From Tetradesmus obliquus (lineage: Eukaryota > Chlorophyta > Chlorophyceae > Sphaeropleales > Scenedesmaceae), in assembly GCA_030272155.1 (NCBI GenBank), contig CP126196.1, forward strand, positions 3,844,001 to 3,908,000: a stretch of DNA of 64,000 nucleotides, read 5' to 3'. Made by a program: the position numbers and the translations under genes. Under the pieces are notes generated by a model, which was given only the letters and a program-made list of their open reading frames with translations, did no database searches and had not been told where the DNA came from. Shown here one piece after another: positions 48,528-59,910 of the stretch; the stretch's first letter is position 1, and every line of letters starts with the position of its first letter.

Positions 48528-51261
48528 GCAGCAGCAGCGGCAGCAGCAGCAGCAGCATGTTGAGGGGCCAGCACTCGCTCTTCACGGCATCCGGGGTGAT
48601 GACGTACATGCCGATGCTGTAGGGGTAGCGCACCTGGCAGCAGCAGCAGCAGCAGCAGCAATTCAGTCATTAACTATACAGGCAGGGAGCGCGGCAATGC
48701 TGATCGAAGGTGAAGGTCTTGTGATTTCACCGCAATTAGCCTGTTCAGGCAACCCACCAAACACCAGCGGCCAGGCTCCATCACCCATAGCACAGCAGCA
48801 CAGCAGCACTGCCCGTCAAAACAACACCGTTTCCCCCAGTAACTCCGGCTGCATATGTTGCACCCATGCACAAAACCCAGGGCGTCACAACCAACACATC
48901 TGAAACTTTCACTCGACATGACAAACCCCAGCATCACAGCTCCATTACTGTCCAGTCACTCACCAGAGGCACGCCGTCCGCCAGCAGCACCTGCTGCGCC
49001 AAGCCGCCCCCAAAGCCGTCCCACGCACGCCGCGCCGCCACCGCCACAGCCGCCGCCGCCGCAGCCGCCGGCCCGTTACTCCCCTTCTCCTGATCCGCTG
49101 CGATCGCAGCCGCCACAACATCTGCTGCTTCTGCTGCCGACAGAGGGGATACCGGCTCGAGCGCCTCCGGACACTCCTTTGCGGCTGCGAGTGCAGCTTC
49201 AGCAGCCGCATTGTTTGGCAGCAGACCAAGCTCATTCAGCATGATTGCAGCACGCATTGAGTACAGTTTGACCGGCTCCAGCCACTGCCGGGCCTGCTGG
49301 TGCAGCTCCTCCTGACTCGGGCCGGGCAGCAGCAGCGGCGGCAGCGATGCGCCTCGCAGCGCCTCTGTTGCAGCTGCTGCTGCCACAGCTACAGCATCAT
49401 GATCCTCCTCTGCAGCAGCTGGTGGCTCTGGTGAAGCTGTGGCGTCCACTGCTGCTGCTGCTGCTGGAGGCTCAGCCCCTGCTGTTGAGACGGCATGGGT
49501 GCCAGTAGTACTGCTGCGCTGTGTCTTGCGGGCGCTGCCGCTGTCATGCACACTAGCAGCCGCCCCTGCTGCTGCTGCTGCTGTTGGGGCATCCTCATCC
49601 ATGGCTGCCACATCTGCATCCCCATCGCTGTCTGCTGCAGCCTTTGCTGCCACTGCTAATGCCGACTCCAGTGCGGCCTGTGACACCGCAGGCGATGCAG
49701 CAGCTGCTGCTGCTGCTGCTCCCTGGCTGTCGGTACTGGCCTTGGCAGCTGCTGCAGCAGCAGCAGCTGTTGGGGTGCCAGAGTCACCCTTAGTGGCTGA
49801 TGCAACATCTGCTGCAGCAGGCTCACTCTTAGCAGGTGCTGCAGGGCTGTCTGCAGCAGCCTCCTCCCCCTGCTGCTGCTGCTGCTGATCTTGCTGGTCC
49901 TGCATGGACACATCTATATCGTCCGGCTGCTGCTGCTGCTGCTGCGGATCGTCATCCTGCTGCTTGCCGTGCTGCCGCTGCTGCAGCTGCGGCTGCTTCT
50001 TCAGCAGCAGCAGGGCCTCTGGCTCCAACACTTCAGCAGCTGACTTAGACACCGTCAGCTGCTGAAACAGGCTCATCACGTGGTTCTGCACCTGCAGCAC
50101 CTGCTCCAGGGCCTCCCACTTTACACACAGCTGCTGCTGCTCCTCCAGCAGCTGCTGCACCTGCTGCCGGCGCGTGGCGACGGTGGACTCCAGGTTGTTC
50201 TCCTGCAAAGACAGCAGCAGGAGAAGCAGCAGCAGCCGCAGCAGCAGCAGCAACAGCAGTTGTTCAACAGGCCTTTCATGTGATTGCTTGCAAAGGTAAC
50301 AAGGTTGAACTCTAGGTTGATCTCCTGCAAGTGATCAGCAGCAGCAGTTCAACATGTGCTTGCTGCCAACCCCAATGATATGTAGCGCGCATGCTGTTAG
50401 CTTAGGCTTGCCCGCAGCAGCTGGGGCGCTCTGCAGTAGGCAACAGAGCTGCTCAGCATACAGCAGTCACGCCTGTTGCAAAACAACCAGCTGTACTGTG
50501 GCATGTCATGTAGCTGTGAAGTCTTGTCTTTACACACTCTCAAATAAAAAAACCTGTATGAGACCTGTATGCGATGAGCACCAAACAACGAAACAACACA
50601 ACCCTCCACCCACCATCTGCTTCTGTCGCTCCCGAAAGCGCCGCACATACACCAGATTCGGGTGCACGCGCGTTGACGTGGAAGCAGGCCGGCCCCTGCG
50701 CCGCTTCTGCGGCTGCTCCGGCTGCTGCTGCTGCATCTGCTGCTGCTCTAGCTCCTGCTGCTGCTGCTCCAGCTGCATTTGCTGCGCCAGCTGCTGCTGC
50801 TGCTGCGCTGCAGCGCGCTGCATCTGCTGAGGCTGGTACTGCTGATGCAACATCGGCAGCTGGCTTTTCAGCTGAGCAGCACGCTGCTGCTGCTGCTGCT
50901 GCTGCTGCTGCATAGTGCCTAGGGGCCTGCCATGGTGTGCTGCAGGGACAGCAGGCACTGCCGCTGCCGCTGCTGCTGCTGCCGCTGCTGCAGAAGGTGC
51001 CCCTGCGGCTGGCAGGTATGGGTGACCCTGCATGTGCTGCTGGTGGTGGTGGTGCTGCTGCTGCTGCTGCTGCTGATCTGCAGTAATGTGTGCCCCGTGC
51101 ATCTTCTGCAGCAGGCTTGCCTGATGCTGCAGCAGCGCTTGCACCTGCTGCTGGTTGTTGTTTGCTGCCGCGATTGCGGCTGCCTGGCGCTGCCGTGTGT
51201 CCTGCTGCTGAGCGGGCGTCTGCCTAGCATGCTGCGCGTGCTGGGGCAGTTGTCGTGCTGG

Positions 51262-51292
<31 letters not shown>

Positions 51293-51843
51293 TCAGGCCT
51301 CCCCAAGATGTCACTAAGCAGTGACAGCTGTGAGACTAGGTTGTCCTGCAGCAGCAGCAGCAACAGCAGCAGCAGCACCCAGATGTTAGGTAGAACAAGC
51401 TTAGCGTGCACACCAATGCATCAGGCAATATAGTGGCGCAGGGTGCTGAACAGACAAAAGTAGTTATTCTAGTTCAAAGAAAGGATGCTACGCGGTGCAG
51501 TCAGTCAAGCATTGCCTGGCTGGACAGGCTTACTGAATCATGTTGTATGCAACGAACAGAAGCATGCCGTGCAAGTGAGCTGGGGGCTGTGAGGAGTCTA
51601 TGTTCAGGATGATGCCGGTGCTGCATGCTGCTGCTGCTGCTGCTGCCGTCTTGCTCGCACCTGCTGTCCCTGCTGCTCGGCTTGATGCTCCTGACGGTGA
51701 GCATCCATTTGCTTTGCTGTTTGCTGCGTTTGGAGCTGCTGCAGGATTGCTTTGAGCTGCAAGCCAAGCGCTGAAGTGCTAGACGAGCCCGCAGGGGCAT
51801 TAGCCTCCAGCAGCTGCTGCAGCTGCTCCATTGTACCAGTCAT
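45947..51843 (-). CDS. Unknown Gln/Ala-rich protein with basic RGRP motif, 6 exons, 969 aa
   Basis: No family recognised. Exons: 51843-51661, 51345-50614, 50202-48964, 48086-47932, 47752-47383, 46177-45947; all junctions keep frame. Residues 1-61 and most of 62-305 are Gln-rich and helical, ending in a basic stretch with KRRRGRP (about 275-281, AT-hook-like) and VRRFRERQKQM. Residues 306-718 start with a predicted coiled coil (RRQQVQQLLEEQQQL) followed by Ala-rich acidic sequence. The non-repetitive core follows: VRYPYSIGMYVITPDAVKS, WRLLRATWLTMGSQLNRVQE and a C-terminal domain (VEAVLLREDAISYQLCGAFL to FDVIFKLGEPPEAL). Composition suggests a nuclear transcription-related protein, but that is inference. 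Exons 4 and 6 each have arrays of partial copies. Confidence 0.7.
46290..47200 (-). repeat. Five regular copies plus decayed copies of the exon 6 start
   Basis: The first 24 or so codons of exon 6 (VEAVLLREDAISYQLCGAFL) recur with the acceptor GCGCCGCACAG at 46349, 46483, 46617, 46750 and 46884, spaced 133-134 bp. They lie between exon 5 and the full exon 6 (upper end 46177). Two more decayed copies lie near 47000-47055 and 47175-47205. Linker sequence (GAACCCTGTGCCCC on sense) is also repeated, so the whole 134-bp unit is tandem. Confidence 0.95.
48130..48660 (-). repeat. Four copies of exon 4 start in CTG runs
   Basis: The exon 4 start (VRYPYSIGMYVI(T/N)PDAVKSVCWPLNM) recurs with a GCCAG acceptor at 48204, 48334 (shortened, YSIFMYV), 48470 and 48633, upstream of the full exon at 48086. 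Each copy ends right after the PLNM codons and is separated from the next by 30-70 bases of sense-strand CTG. Confidence 0.95.
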
Positions 51844-52925
51844 CAAAGTTTAAGCTTGATAATTGCCGCAGTCGGCTGCAGGAGCGGGTGGAACTCTGAT
51901 TGGCCCAGCGTTGCTGCGGAAACACCTGCAGGCTGCAGGACCAACCTCAGTGCATTTGTTTGCTTCTGTTACGGCTGATAAAAGATAAAGGGCGGATGCA
52001 ACGCACAGGATTTGCGGTCAAAAGGAGTTTGCAAGAAACGACCTCATGTCACCACTGCAGGTGAAAGAGGCTGCCCAGTGATTCTTTGCTTGGCTGAAAG
52101 CTTAGAGGTGTTTGCAAGAGAGTCGAGACCGCCCTGGGACATGGCACATCCAAAAACCCTTCATCGCTGTTGTGCATAACAGAAGTTTGTAAGGCACGGG
52201 CATTACAAAATGGGTGCTGTATCTGAAGTACCTGCCTGGATTATACAAACATCATATGCACCAAGGCCTCACAGCGCGGGCTGCAGCCCTGACTGAGCTG
52301 ACACAGCCATAACATGAGCACTGCTGGTGGTTGAACCACTGGCAGGTCAGTCCTGCTGTGCTGCTCCAAGCACCGTGCCACAGACGCAAAAACACATCAT
52401 CATTTTAAAGAATTGCAGGTAACACACATTGCAGTATCACAATGCAGCATATTGTATCATTGCGGACACGAGCATCAAGTACAGTTCTCACTGAGAATGC
52501 CTGAGTCAGGCATGCCTGCAGGACCACAGCAATTGCCCAGTCTGATAATCATCATGCAGGTACTGTGAATGTAAGTGTCCACCACAGCGGAATGCGATGC
52601 CTGAGTCACCAGTCAGCACGGTCATTGTCAATAGAACGCCGTCGGTCAACCCCTTCACACCAGGCAGGCCTCAATGCAAATGTATGATCAGCAAACTTGA
52701 TCTGTCTGTCAACGGCACCTTCTGATAGTGCATTTGATAAACAACACACACATCATGGGTCATAAGTTCTTCTGACAATACAGCTGATGTACAATGCACA
52801 AGAGAGCAGACGCACAGCAGACACACAGCAGGTCTGCTGTCTAGATGCACAGCAGTCCCAAAGCAGACGCACAGCAGCAGCACAGCAGCCCCACAGCCGA
52901 AGCACTGACAGACTTGACTTACGCC
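51844..52925. other. Intergenic region upstream of the Gln/Ala-rich gene
   Basis: Holds its promoter and 5' UTR, and beyond that the 3' flank of the OPR-like gene. No coding exon seen. A minus-strand TGTAA occurs near 52203. Confidence 0.4.
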
Positions 52926-53125
52926 AGAACTTGCTACAGCTGCCTAGCCCCCAGCGCCCGCCTCAGGCTGCCAGTTCAGCACCAGCAGCTGCGACACATT
53001 CGCCTCCGCCGCCATGAACTTCAGCGCGTCAATCAATGGTCAGTATTAACACAAGCAGCCGACCTTGACACACCAGCTGCACAGCAGACCCTGGACGCAC
53101 AGCAGATGCACAGCAGATGCACAGC
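52925..53125 (-). repeat. Copy of the OPR-like gene 3' end and a 10-bp repeat
   Basis: 52945-53030 on the minus strand repeats the end of the last OPR-like exon (ALKFMAAEANVSQLLVL and the stop), including its TTGCTACAGCTGCC 3' flank. 53095-53135 and 52800-52900 carry the short unit GATGCACAGCA on the plus strand. Confidence 0.85.
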
Positions 53126-53182
53126 AGATGCACAGCAGAAGTACTGACAGACTCAAAGTACACCAGAACTTGCTACAGCTGC

Positions 53183-53839
53183 CTAGCCCCCCGCGCCCGC
53201 CTCAGCCCGCCAGCTCAGCACCAGCAGCTGTGACACATTTGCCTCCGCCGCCATGAACTTCAGCGCGCGAACATACCTGCCGCAAACTTCACAGTCCCCG
53301 GCCCGCCCCTGATGCAGCCGCCACTGCGCTGCAACTGCCAGCAGCTTCAGCAGCGAGTGACACTGCACTGCATCGTGCCCTCTATCCCTCAACATAACAC
53401 CCAGCGTCTGCATGAGTGTGACCATCTGCCCGGGGTTATAACAGTGCAGATCTGTTATGACAAGGACCAGCAGCTGCCACAGCGCCATTTTAGGCACGCC
53501 GAGCCGTAGCTTGGCAGCTGCCCACAGCAGCAGCAGCGCACTGTGCGGCCCTACCAGCGCATGCTGCTGCTGCTGCTGCCCTGCACTGGCACATACTAAT
53601 GGCAACGGTGCAGCAGCAGCTCGCAGCTTGAGGTACTGCTGCATGTACTTGTGGATGACTGGCCAGGGGTTAACTGCCAGCAAGGCCCGCTCACTCGCTG
53701 CTGCCTGAGCACGCCGCTGCTGACGCCGCTTGCTGGTCACACTGCTGCTGTTGCTGCTGCTGCTGCTGCTGCCGGCCTGCAGCAGCCGCGCACGCAGCTG
53801 CGCCATGCGAGCTGCCGTGCTGCGGCCTTGCACACTGGC

Positions 53840-53877
<38 letters not shown>

Positions 53878-56800
53878 TGCTGCTGCAAGCCCTCTGCACC
53901 AGCTGCCCGCTGCGCTGCAGCCGCCGTGCCTCAAATGTTGCATCCAGCGCTGCCCCAACCTGCTTCCAGAACCCCAGCCACCAGCCCTTATCTGGCCGCA
54001 CAGGCTTGACTGCTGCTGCTGCTGCCAGCAGCTGCGCCAGCTCACTCACAGAAGCCTGCTCTAGCAGCACGCTACCACTGCTGCTGCTGCTGCTGTAAAA
54101 CCGCCGCCACCAGTGCTCGCTAGGCCTCCAGCCAAGGGTTTTAATACCCGCTAAGACCTGCACCACATCAGCAGGCTCTGCCAAATGCATGCTGCCCTGC
54201 ATTTGCGCCATGAGCTGAATCATCACATCTGCCGGCAGCCGCAGCCTTAGCTTCCCTAGGCACCACAGCAGCAGTGAGGCTTGCCGCAGGCTTAAGCTGT
54301 GCTGCTGCTGGTGCTGCTGCAAAAGTTGAAGCAGCAGGGCTCCTTGGGCTTGGCTGGGGGTCCATTGCATCTTGGTGAGGGCCCAGGTGACTGTGGTGAG
54401 GGCATGGCTGCAGCAGCTAACGGCTGAATTGCGCAGCACCAGCAGGACCTGGCCGGCAAGCGCCTGCAGATGAAAAGCAGCAGGAGTGCATGAGATGCGT
54501 CATGTCAGACACAGCAAGTCAAGTTGCGCACAGTCCATTGCATCTTGGTGAGGGCCCAGGTGACTGTGGTGAGGGCATGGCTGCAGCAGCTGACTGCTGA
54601 GTTGCGCAGCACCAGCAGAATGTAGCCAGCCAGCGCCTGCGAATGAGACAACAGCAGGGTTGGCGGAGAGGAATGATGTCGGCTGCAGCAGCTGGCGGCT
54701 GAGTTGCGCAGCACCAGCAGCACCTGGCCAGCAAGCGCCTGCACATACATGCGAAAGTGTTGCAGAAGGTAAGTAAATCATCAGCAGACCACAGTACGAG
54801 AGCATACCCCAATCAACACAGCAACGAAGCGTCACAGGAGCCCACAACGGCATGCACTGCTGTTGGATGTACCGCCTACTTGTCCTGGCCATGGCTGCCA
54901 CGCACAACCTACTGATCAAAACATAGTCAGCCACAGCGCGCACCTGCAGCTGCTGCGGCGGCAGCATTGCCCCTCCAACTGCCAGCCCCCACACCAGACT
55001 GCACCCTCACTGCAGGTCTGTCTACCTCCCCACATGGGCTACCTTGCACTGTGCCTACTTCTAACATCACACTCACACACAATACGCACCTGCAGCTGCT
55101 GCTGCGGCAGCATTGCCCCTATATGTCCCTACCACGGCTATCAAGCACTTTGCCAGCTGCCATTATATAATATCCTGCACACAGCGCGCACCTGCAGCTG
55201 CTGTGGAGGTAGCACCGCCCCTCCAACTGCCAGGCCCCACACCAGATTGGATGCCTGCTGAGGGCTCATTGCAGGAACCTGCCAGGCAGCTGCAGCCATA
55301 AGCCCTGCTAAACCGCCCTCCCCCAGCTCTGCTGTTAAACCATAGTGCGGGTGCGCAGGGTACAGCTGCGTCCTAAACCCCCCGCCGAGCCGTGCTAAAC
55401 CCCACACTGTGATCGACAGCTCCTGGGGTTTAAACTGCTGCCACTGCGCCGAGCAGGCAGCGAGTGCTGATGATAGCCAGTCTGCTGGAGGTGTCACTGC
55501 TAGGGTTGCTAGGGCCCAAAGGGTGTGAGCGAGGTCAATGGGTTTAAAAAGTGACAGTTTGTCACTGCACTCTGCTAGGAAGTTCGCTAGGAAGCTCCTT
55601 GGGGGTTGTGCTTTCATGGCTGCGAGGGCCCAGGCCAGCTGGGCGAGGTTGCGTGGCTGAAAGTGATGCAGCTGCAGCTCAGCCTGCAAATAAATGCAGG
55701 GGCAGGGCGCAAGATGAAGGTTGAAGCTTGAGGCAACAGGACGAGCGGCATAGTGGGCGGCAATGCAGGCCAGCTGGGCCAGGTTGCGTGGCTGGAAGTG
55801 ATGCAGCTGCAGCTCAGCCTGCATAACAAGGCAAAAGACAGACAGCGACAAGCAGAAACAAGTGTGGATGGCAGAGCTGTAAAGCAGGAACTTGGGCAGG
55901 GTGTGAGACGGAACGCAATAGAGGAAAGGCTGGCAGACAAGGACAAGCAGCGAAAGAAACAAACACAGGTCGACCTCCGTGCAGCAGGCAAAGAGCAGGC
56001 ACACTCAGCCGTACCGCAGCGAGGTCCTGGATCCGCACTTGGCCAGACCCCACAGTTTTGGAGATTAACCAAATAACAACTGCTGGATTGCAAACATCAC
56101 ATATCAAGTTGAATATAGCGAGCAAACATAGCCATAGAAACTCCAACTCACCTGCTCAAGGTAGGGCCCTAGCCAAGCAGCAGGTGCCTTGAAGCCGCAC
56201 TTGGCAAGCCCCCACAGCACATTGCTGAACTGCTGCGGCCTAAAACTGCTAGCCAGATCTAAAGCAAGCTCAGAGAGCTGCCGCAGGCCCCACGGCACAT
56301 TGGAGAAGACCACATAGCTACTGCTTGATTGCATACATCAGATATCACTTAAGTATATTGAGTGTATAAAGCCTTAAAAGCCCTCACTCACCTGCTCAAG
56401 GTAGGGCCCCAGCCAAGCAGCAGGTGCCTTGAAGCCGCACTTTGCGAGGCCCCACAGCACATTGCTGAACTGCTGCGGCCTAAAGCTGCTGCACAGCTGC
56501 GAGGCCAGCTCAGAGAGCTGCCGCAGGTGGCGAGATAGTGCTTGGGCGGCAGCCTTGGCACTGCCTGCGGCCCTGCTGCTGCGGCTGCTGCTGCTGGGAG
56601 TGTTGGCGCTCTGTGATGCGGCGTAGCTTGCCGCTGCAGTAGCAGTCGTGTGTTGCTGCACGTTAAGGACTGGCGCCTGCTGCTGCTGCTGCTCTGGTTG
56701 GCCCACAGCCACGTACACCGTCTGTGTTACAAGCGTGCTCAGCAGCATGGCATCCAGCTGCTGCTTGTTGGCTGACAGCAGCTGCTGGCAGTCAAACAGC

Positions 56801-57165
56801 GAGCTGCAGGCCTTGATGCTGCTGAACAGCAGCTGATCGGGAAGCAAGTGTCCAGCTGCGTTGCGGGGTCGCTGCGTTCTATGCACTGCAGGGCTGCTGC
56901 TGTGCTGCTGTTGCAGCGGCACCTGTTGCTGCTGTTGTTGCCGGTGCCCGTGGTTGCCGAGGCTTCCGTGAGATTGATGCTCCGAGACGTACTCCGATAC
57001 TGATTTAATACTAAAACCAATGCTGCCTCCGCGACTAAGCTGCCGGGCTGCGCGTGCCGCAAGCGGAGAGGCATGCCGCAAGCGTGACTGCGGACTGTCA
57101 AGTGCCCAGGTCCAAGCCCGAGTTTTGCTATTACTTTGACTTGAAAACAAACTGTTTCGTTGCAT
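53183..57165 (-). CDS. OPR-like organelle RNA-binding protein, 3 exons, 848 aa
   Basis: OPR proteins bind RNA in chloroplasts or mitochondria and act in transcript maturation or translation. Exons: 57165-56392, 55683-55192, 54463-53183; frame kept. The first 50 residues (MQRNSLFSSQSNSKTRAWTW, then basic and Ser-rich) look like an organelle transit peptide. Helical repeats with the typical W(A/G)LA core appear in series: FSNVLWGLAKCGF, LAQLAWALAAM, LAHTLWALATL, LSITVWGLARL, ASNLVWGLAVG and LTTVTWALTKM, with a weaker run (LLLWCLGKL, LLLWAAAKL) in exon 3. Poly-Ser and poly-Gln runs from triplet repeats interrupt the C-terminal half. No RAP domain is obvious. The target RNA cannot be deduced. Family assignment rests on the repeat cores and is less certain than for SSU72. 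Confidence 0.75.
54480..55195 (-). repeat. Copies of OPR exon 2 end and exon 3 start
   Basis: The exon 2 end (VWGLAVGGAMLPPQQLQVRA) recurs near 54945-55005, with a short copy at 55085-55115. The exon 3 start (ALAGQVLLVLRNSA...LTTVTWALTKMQW) recurs at 54638-54530 and 54740-54660, in addition to the full exon from 54463. Acceptors and donors are kept on the matching sides. Confidence 0.85.
55740..56340 (-). repeat. Copies of OPR exon 2 start and exon 1 end
   Basis: 55821-55750 repeats the exon 2 start (AELQLHHFQPRNLAQLA) with its CTGCAG-type acceptor. 56325-56152 repeats the exon 1 end (LRQLSELA...FSNVLWGLAKCGFKAPAAWLGPYLEQ) with a GTGAGT donor. Because an OPR repeat is encoded, splicing in such copies would add a helical repeat. 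Confidence 0.85.
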
Positions 57166-58440
57166 CCTGAGCAGATCACTCCAACATGTCCATCACCGGA
57201 GATAGCAACAGCACATGTGCAGCAGCACTGCAATCCACTGGTGGCCTAGTCTCCTGACATGCTGCGAGCTTGAACCGTGATGATTTTGTGCAGGAACGCG
57301 TCGAGCTGTTGTGTTTGAATCAACAAGTGGTGCTCAGCATTTCCTGGGCACAGCAGTTTGAAAACCCTGGCAGCTGGGATGCAGAATCTGTATACAGTGT
57401 TATAACACTGCAGTGTTACTGGCAGTATTACTATTAAACAGGAACGGAGCCATGTGTAACTACACCACACCCAAATCAAGAATGTGAATGCAAGTTGAGT
57501 GAGTTATGTTGTGCTGTGTCGTGCGTGTTTGAGCTGCAACGTTGCTGCTGCCGCAGCAACTCCAGCACAGCAACTGCTGCTGCTCCCTCCAAGGAATAGG
57601 GATAATCATGTTTTCAATTTAGTCCTAAGAACTTCGCCATTGGCCTCGCGCCCCACAGGAATGGCTGAAAGAACAATAGGAGGGGGAGGGGGAGGGAGCA
57701 GTACGCCATCATGCTTGCAAGCATTTCTATGATTCCATGCAAGAACCAGGTAGTCAGCTAGCAACCGAGTAGCTGGCTTGCAAACACTAGATCCACCCCG
57801 GACATTGTCAGAAACAAAACGCAGCACTGTGTCAAAAGAGTCAGTCATGGCCAAAAAACTGGGAAGTTTTGCAGGGAAACTTGGCAGCCTTCTTACCTAT
57901 GCATACTGGAAAAACCACTGTGTAGTTCAAGCTGATCCGCACAGCATGTGACAGCTGCAGTAGTAGTGTCAGGTCTTTCCTGTGGGCTGAGATATGATCG
58001 TGTCAGGTCTTTCCTGTGGGCTGAGATCTCCTCTTCCGGCGAGATATGATCGGCCCCAGATTCACCTGCATCTTTGAACATCAGCAATTCTATAATATCT
58101 GTTGACGACCGTTTGTCCTTTGCTCACCCTCACACATGCACCGCTCTCACCCCTGTCCACATCCTCACGCGCCCCCTGATGCCGCAGATGCTCGCTGAAA
58201 TTACAATTGTTTTAGAGCACATTGTTTGAGCTGTGAGGCACGGTGGTTCATTGCGTGGTTTGCCGGAAACAGCCCTTAAAATGGTACTCCTGCATGCTCT
58301 CCCTTCACGGGCAGCCATTTGCCCTGAAACATCTGCAAACACCTTTCATGATTGTTTCATTGCATTAATAGTATGCATGCGGCATGCAGCTGCCTGGTGC
58401 GTCCCCACCAGGGGGTCACCTGATTCAAATTCTTTTTATA
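57166..58440. other. Region upstream of the OPR-like gene
   Basis: Contains the OPR-like promoter side. A direct repeat of about 50 bp (GTGTCAGGTCTTTCCTGTGG) lies at 57966-58030. No gene supported. Confidence 0.4.
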
Positions 58441-58532
58441 TAGGCCCGTATCCTAGGATGCAACAGCCTGATGAACGCATACTCCAACTGGCATTTCAGA
58501 ATCACGGGCATGTGTTGTCATTGGGCCTGCAG

Positions 58533-58770
58533 GGGAAGCAAGATCATCAGCAATACCGCCACAAATGCGGCTGGTGTGGCAGTGCTCACCAACTCGACTC
58601 TGGACTTGGACAACACCGGTGTTGTAGGATAGTGTTGTAGGATGGTACCATCCTGCAGATGAACAACGCCACGAACGAAGGAGGGGCTGTGGATGCCGCT
58701 GACCAAGCACGGGTGCAACAGCCACCAGCAGTTACTGTGCAGTGCACAAGTGTTCGGCACCCACACTTGA
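58533..58770 (+). pseudogene. Fragment of a parallel beta-helix repeat protein
   Basis: Two plus-strand stretches in different frames show beta-helix (Pmp-like) repeat character: SNTATNAAGVAVLTNSTLDL after a CTGCAG at 58527-58532, and MNNATNEGGAVDAADQARV from 58659. Each ends at a stop or cannot be joined. This could be a decayed relative, or poorly resolved exons, of the beta-helix gene at 61.5 kb. Confidence 0.4.
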
Positions 58771-58792
58771 CACTATAGTGTCTAGCTAGCGC

Positions 58793-58872
58793 GGCTTCGC
58801 ATCATCAGCGCGGCTTCGCATCATCAGCGCGGCTTCATCAGCGCGCGCATCATCAGCGCGGCTTCGCATCAA
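58793..58872. repeat. Short tandem repeat GCGCGGCTTCGCATCATCA
   Basis: Four or five units of about 19 bp, some shortened, in otherwise unique sequence. Confidence 0.85.
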
Positions 58873-59910
58873 AGTTATCTGGAGCGTATATGTAGTCCAT
58901 CATCAACATCTAGAAAACAAGGTTGTGGGCCTGACGTTTAGCGCACATACACGTGTGTTGTGTCTTATGGTGTTATGCTCCCCATTTTGTGTGCTACAAT
59001 ATGTGGGCACATGTTTTGACCTTATTGCACCAACTCCCGGAGCCTTGCGTCATGACCACATGTTCTTTATGTACTTGCTATCCTGCTGTTGCTGCTGATG
59101 CTGCTGTTGCTTCACATCTGTGCCCTCAACAACTAGGTGCGTGCCTCCTCTTCCTCTGCTGTCGCAGGTGCTTTTGCCGCATCACAGTCGTTGTAGGGGC
59201 CTTCACAACACGATACTTTCCACACATAGTCGAATGATATTACCTTTTTAAAAGGCTGTGGGTCTAGCATAGGCTAGAGAACCTTAGCTGCATCAGTCCC
59301 AGTCACGCTGCCCGGGCCAGCAACAGGCCCGTTGGGGTAAAAACCATGACCATCAGCAATTTCAAGGAATCCAACAACCAATCCTACCTACGGTTGTTCA
59401 TGTATGTCAGCAGCTTCACCTAGACCGCACCCCATGCAGAACACACTGTAGCGCACTGCTGTATGTATAAGTGTTCATGCCAGAAGTCCCTGACTCAAAC
59501 CTTTGACACAGAAGCTGCATGTGGCAACATAAAGAAATACCATAGAACTCAGCGGACAGCTGCATGTTGCTAGACCCAATCTCGGAAGGGCCAGGGATAA
59601 CCGTCTTGGCAGAGGTCGGAGAAGACTTCAGAGTTTTATTGGTTGGGCGCCCACCAGCTGAGAAAGCTTTCGGAGACATCGGTTTGTCACATGCACTATG
59701 ACCAACACAGACCAGAGGCACTGCAGAGCTGCTGCAGAGCGGGCTCTGCAGTGACTCTGCAGCCAGTCTGCTGCCACTCTGCGGCCACTCTGCATGTTCA
59801 TTCTGCAGAGTGCACGATATTCTGCATGGTTCTGCATGACTCTGCAACGACTCTGCAGTCAGTCGTTACATTCTGCATCTCGCTCTGTATTCATCCACTA
59901 CTAGAAAAAA

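Noticed and set aside
48934-50253. A stand-alone 439-aa protein
   Set aside because: It is an exon (50202-48964) of a larger gene; clear acceptor and donor sites and phase join it to its neighbours.
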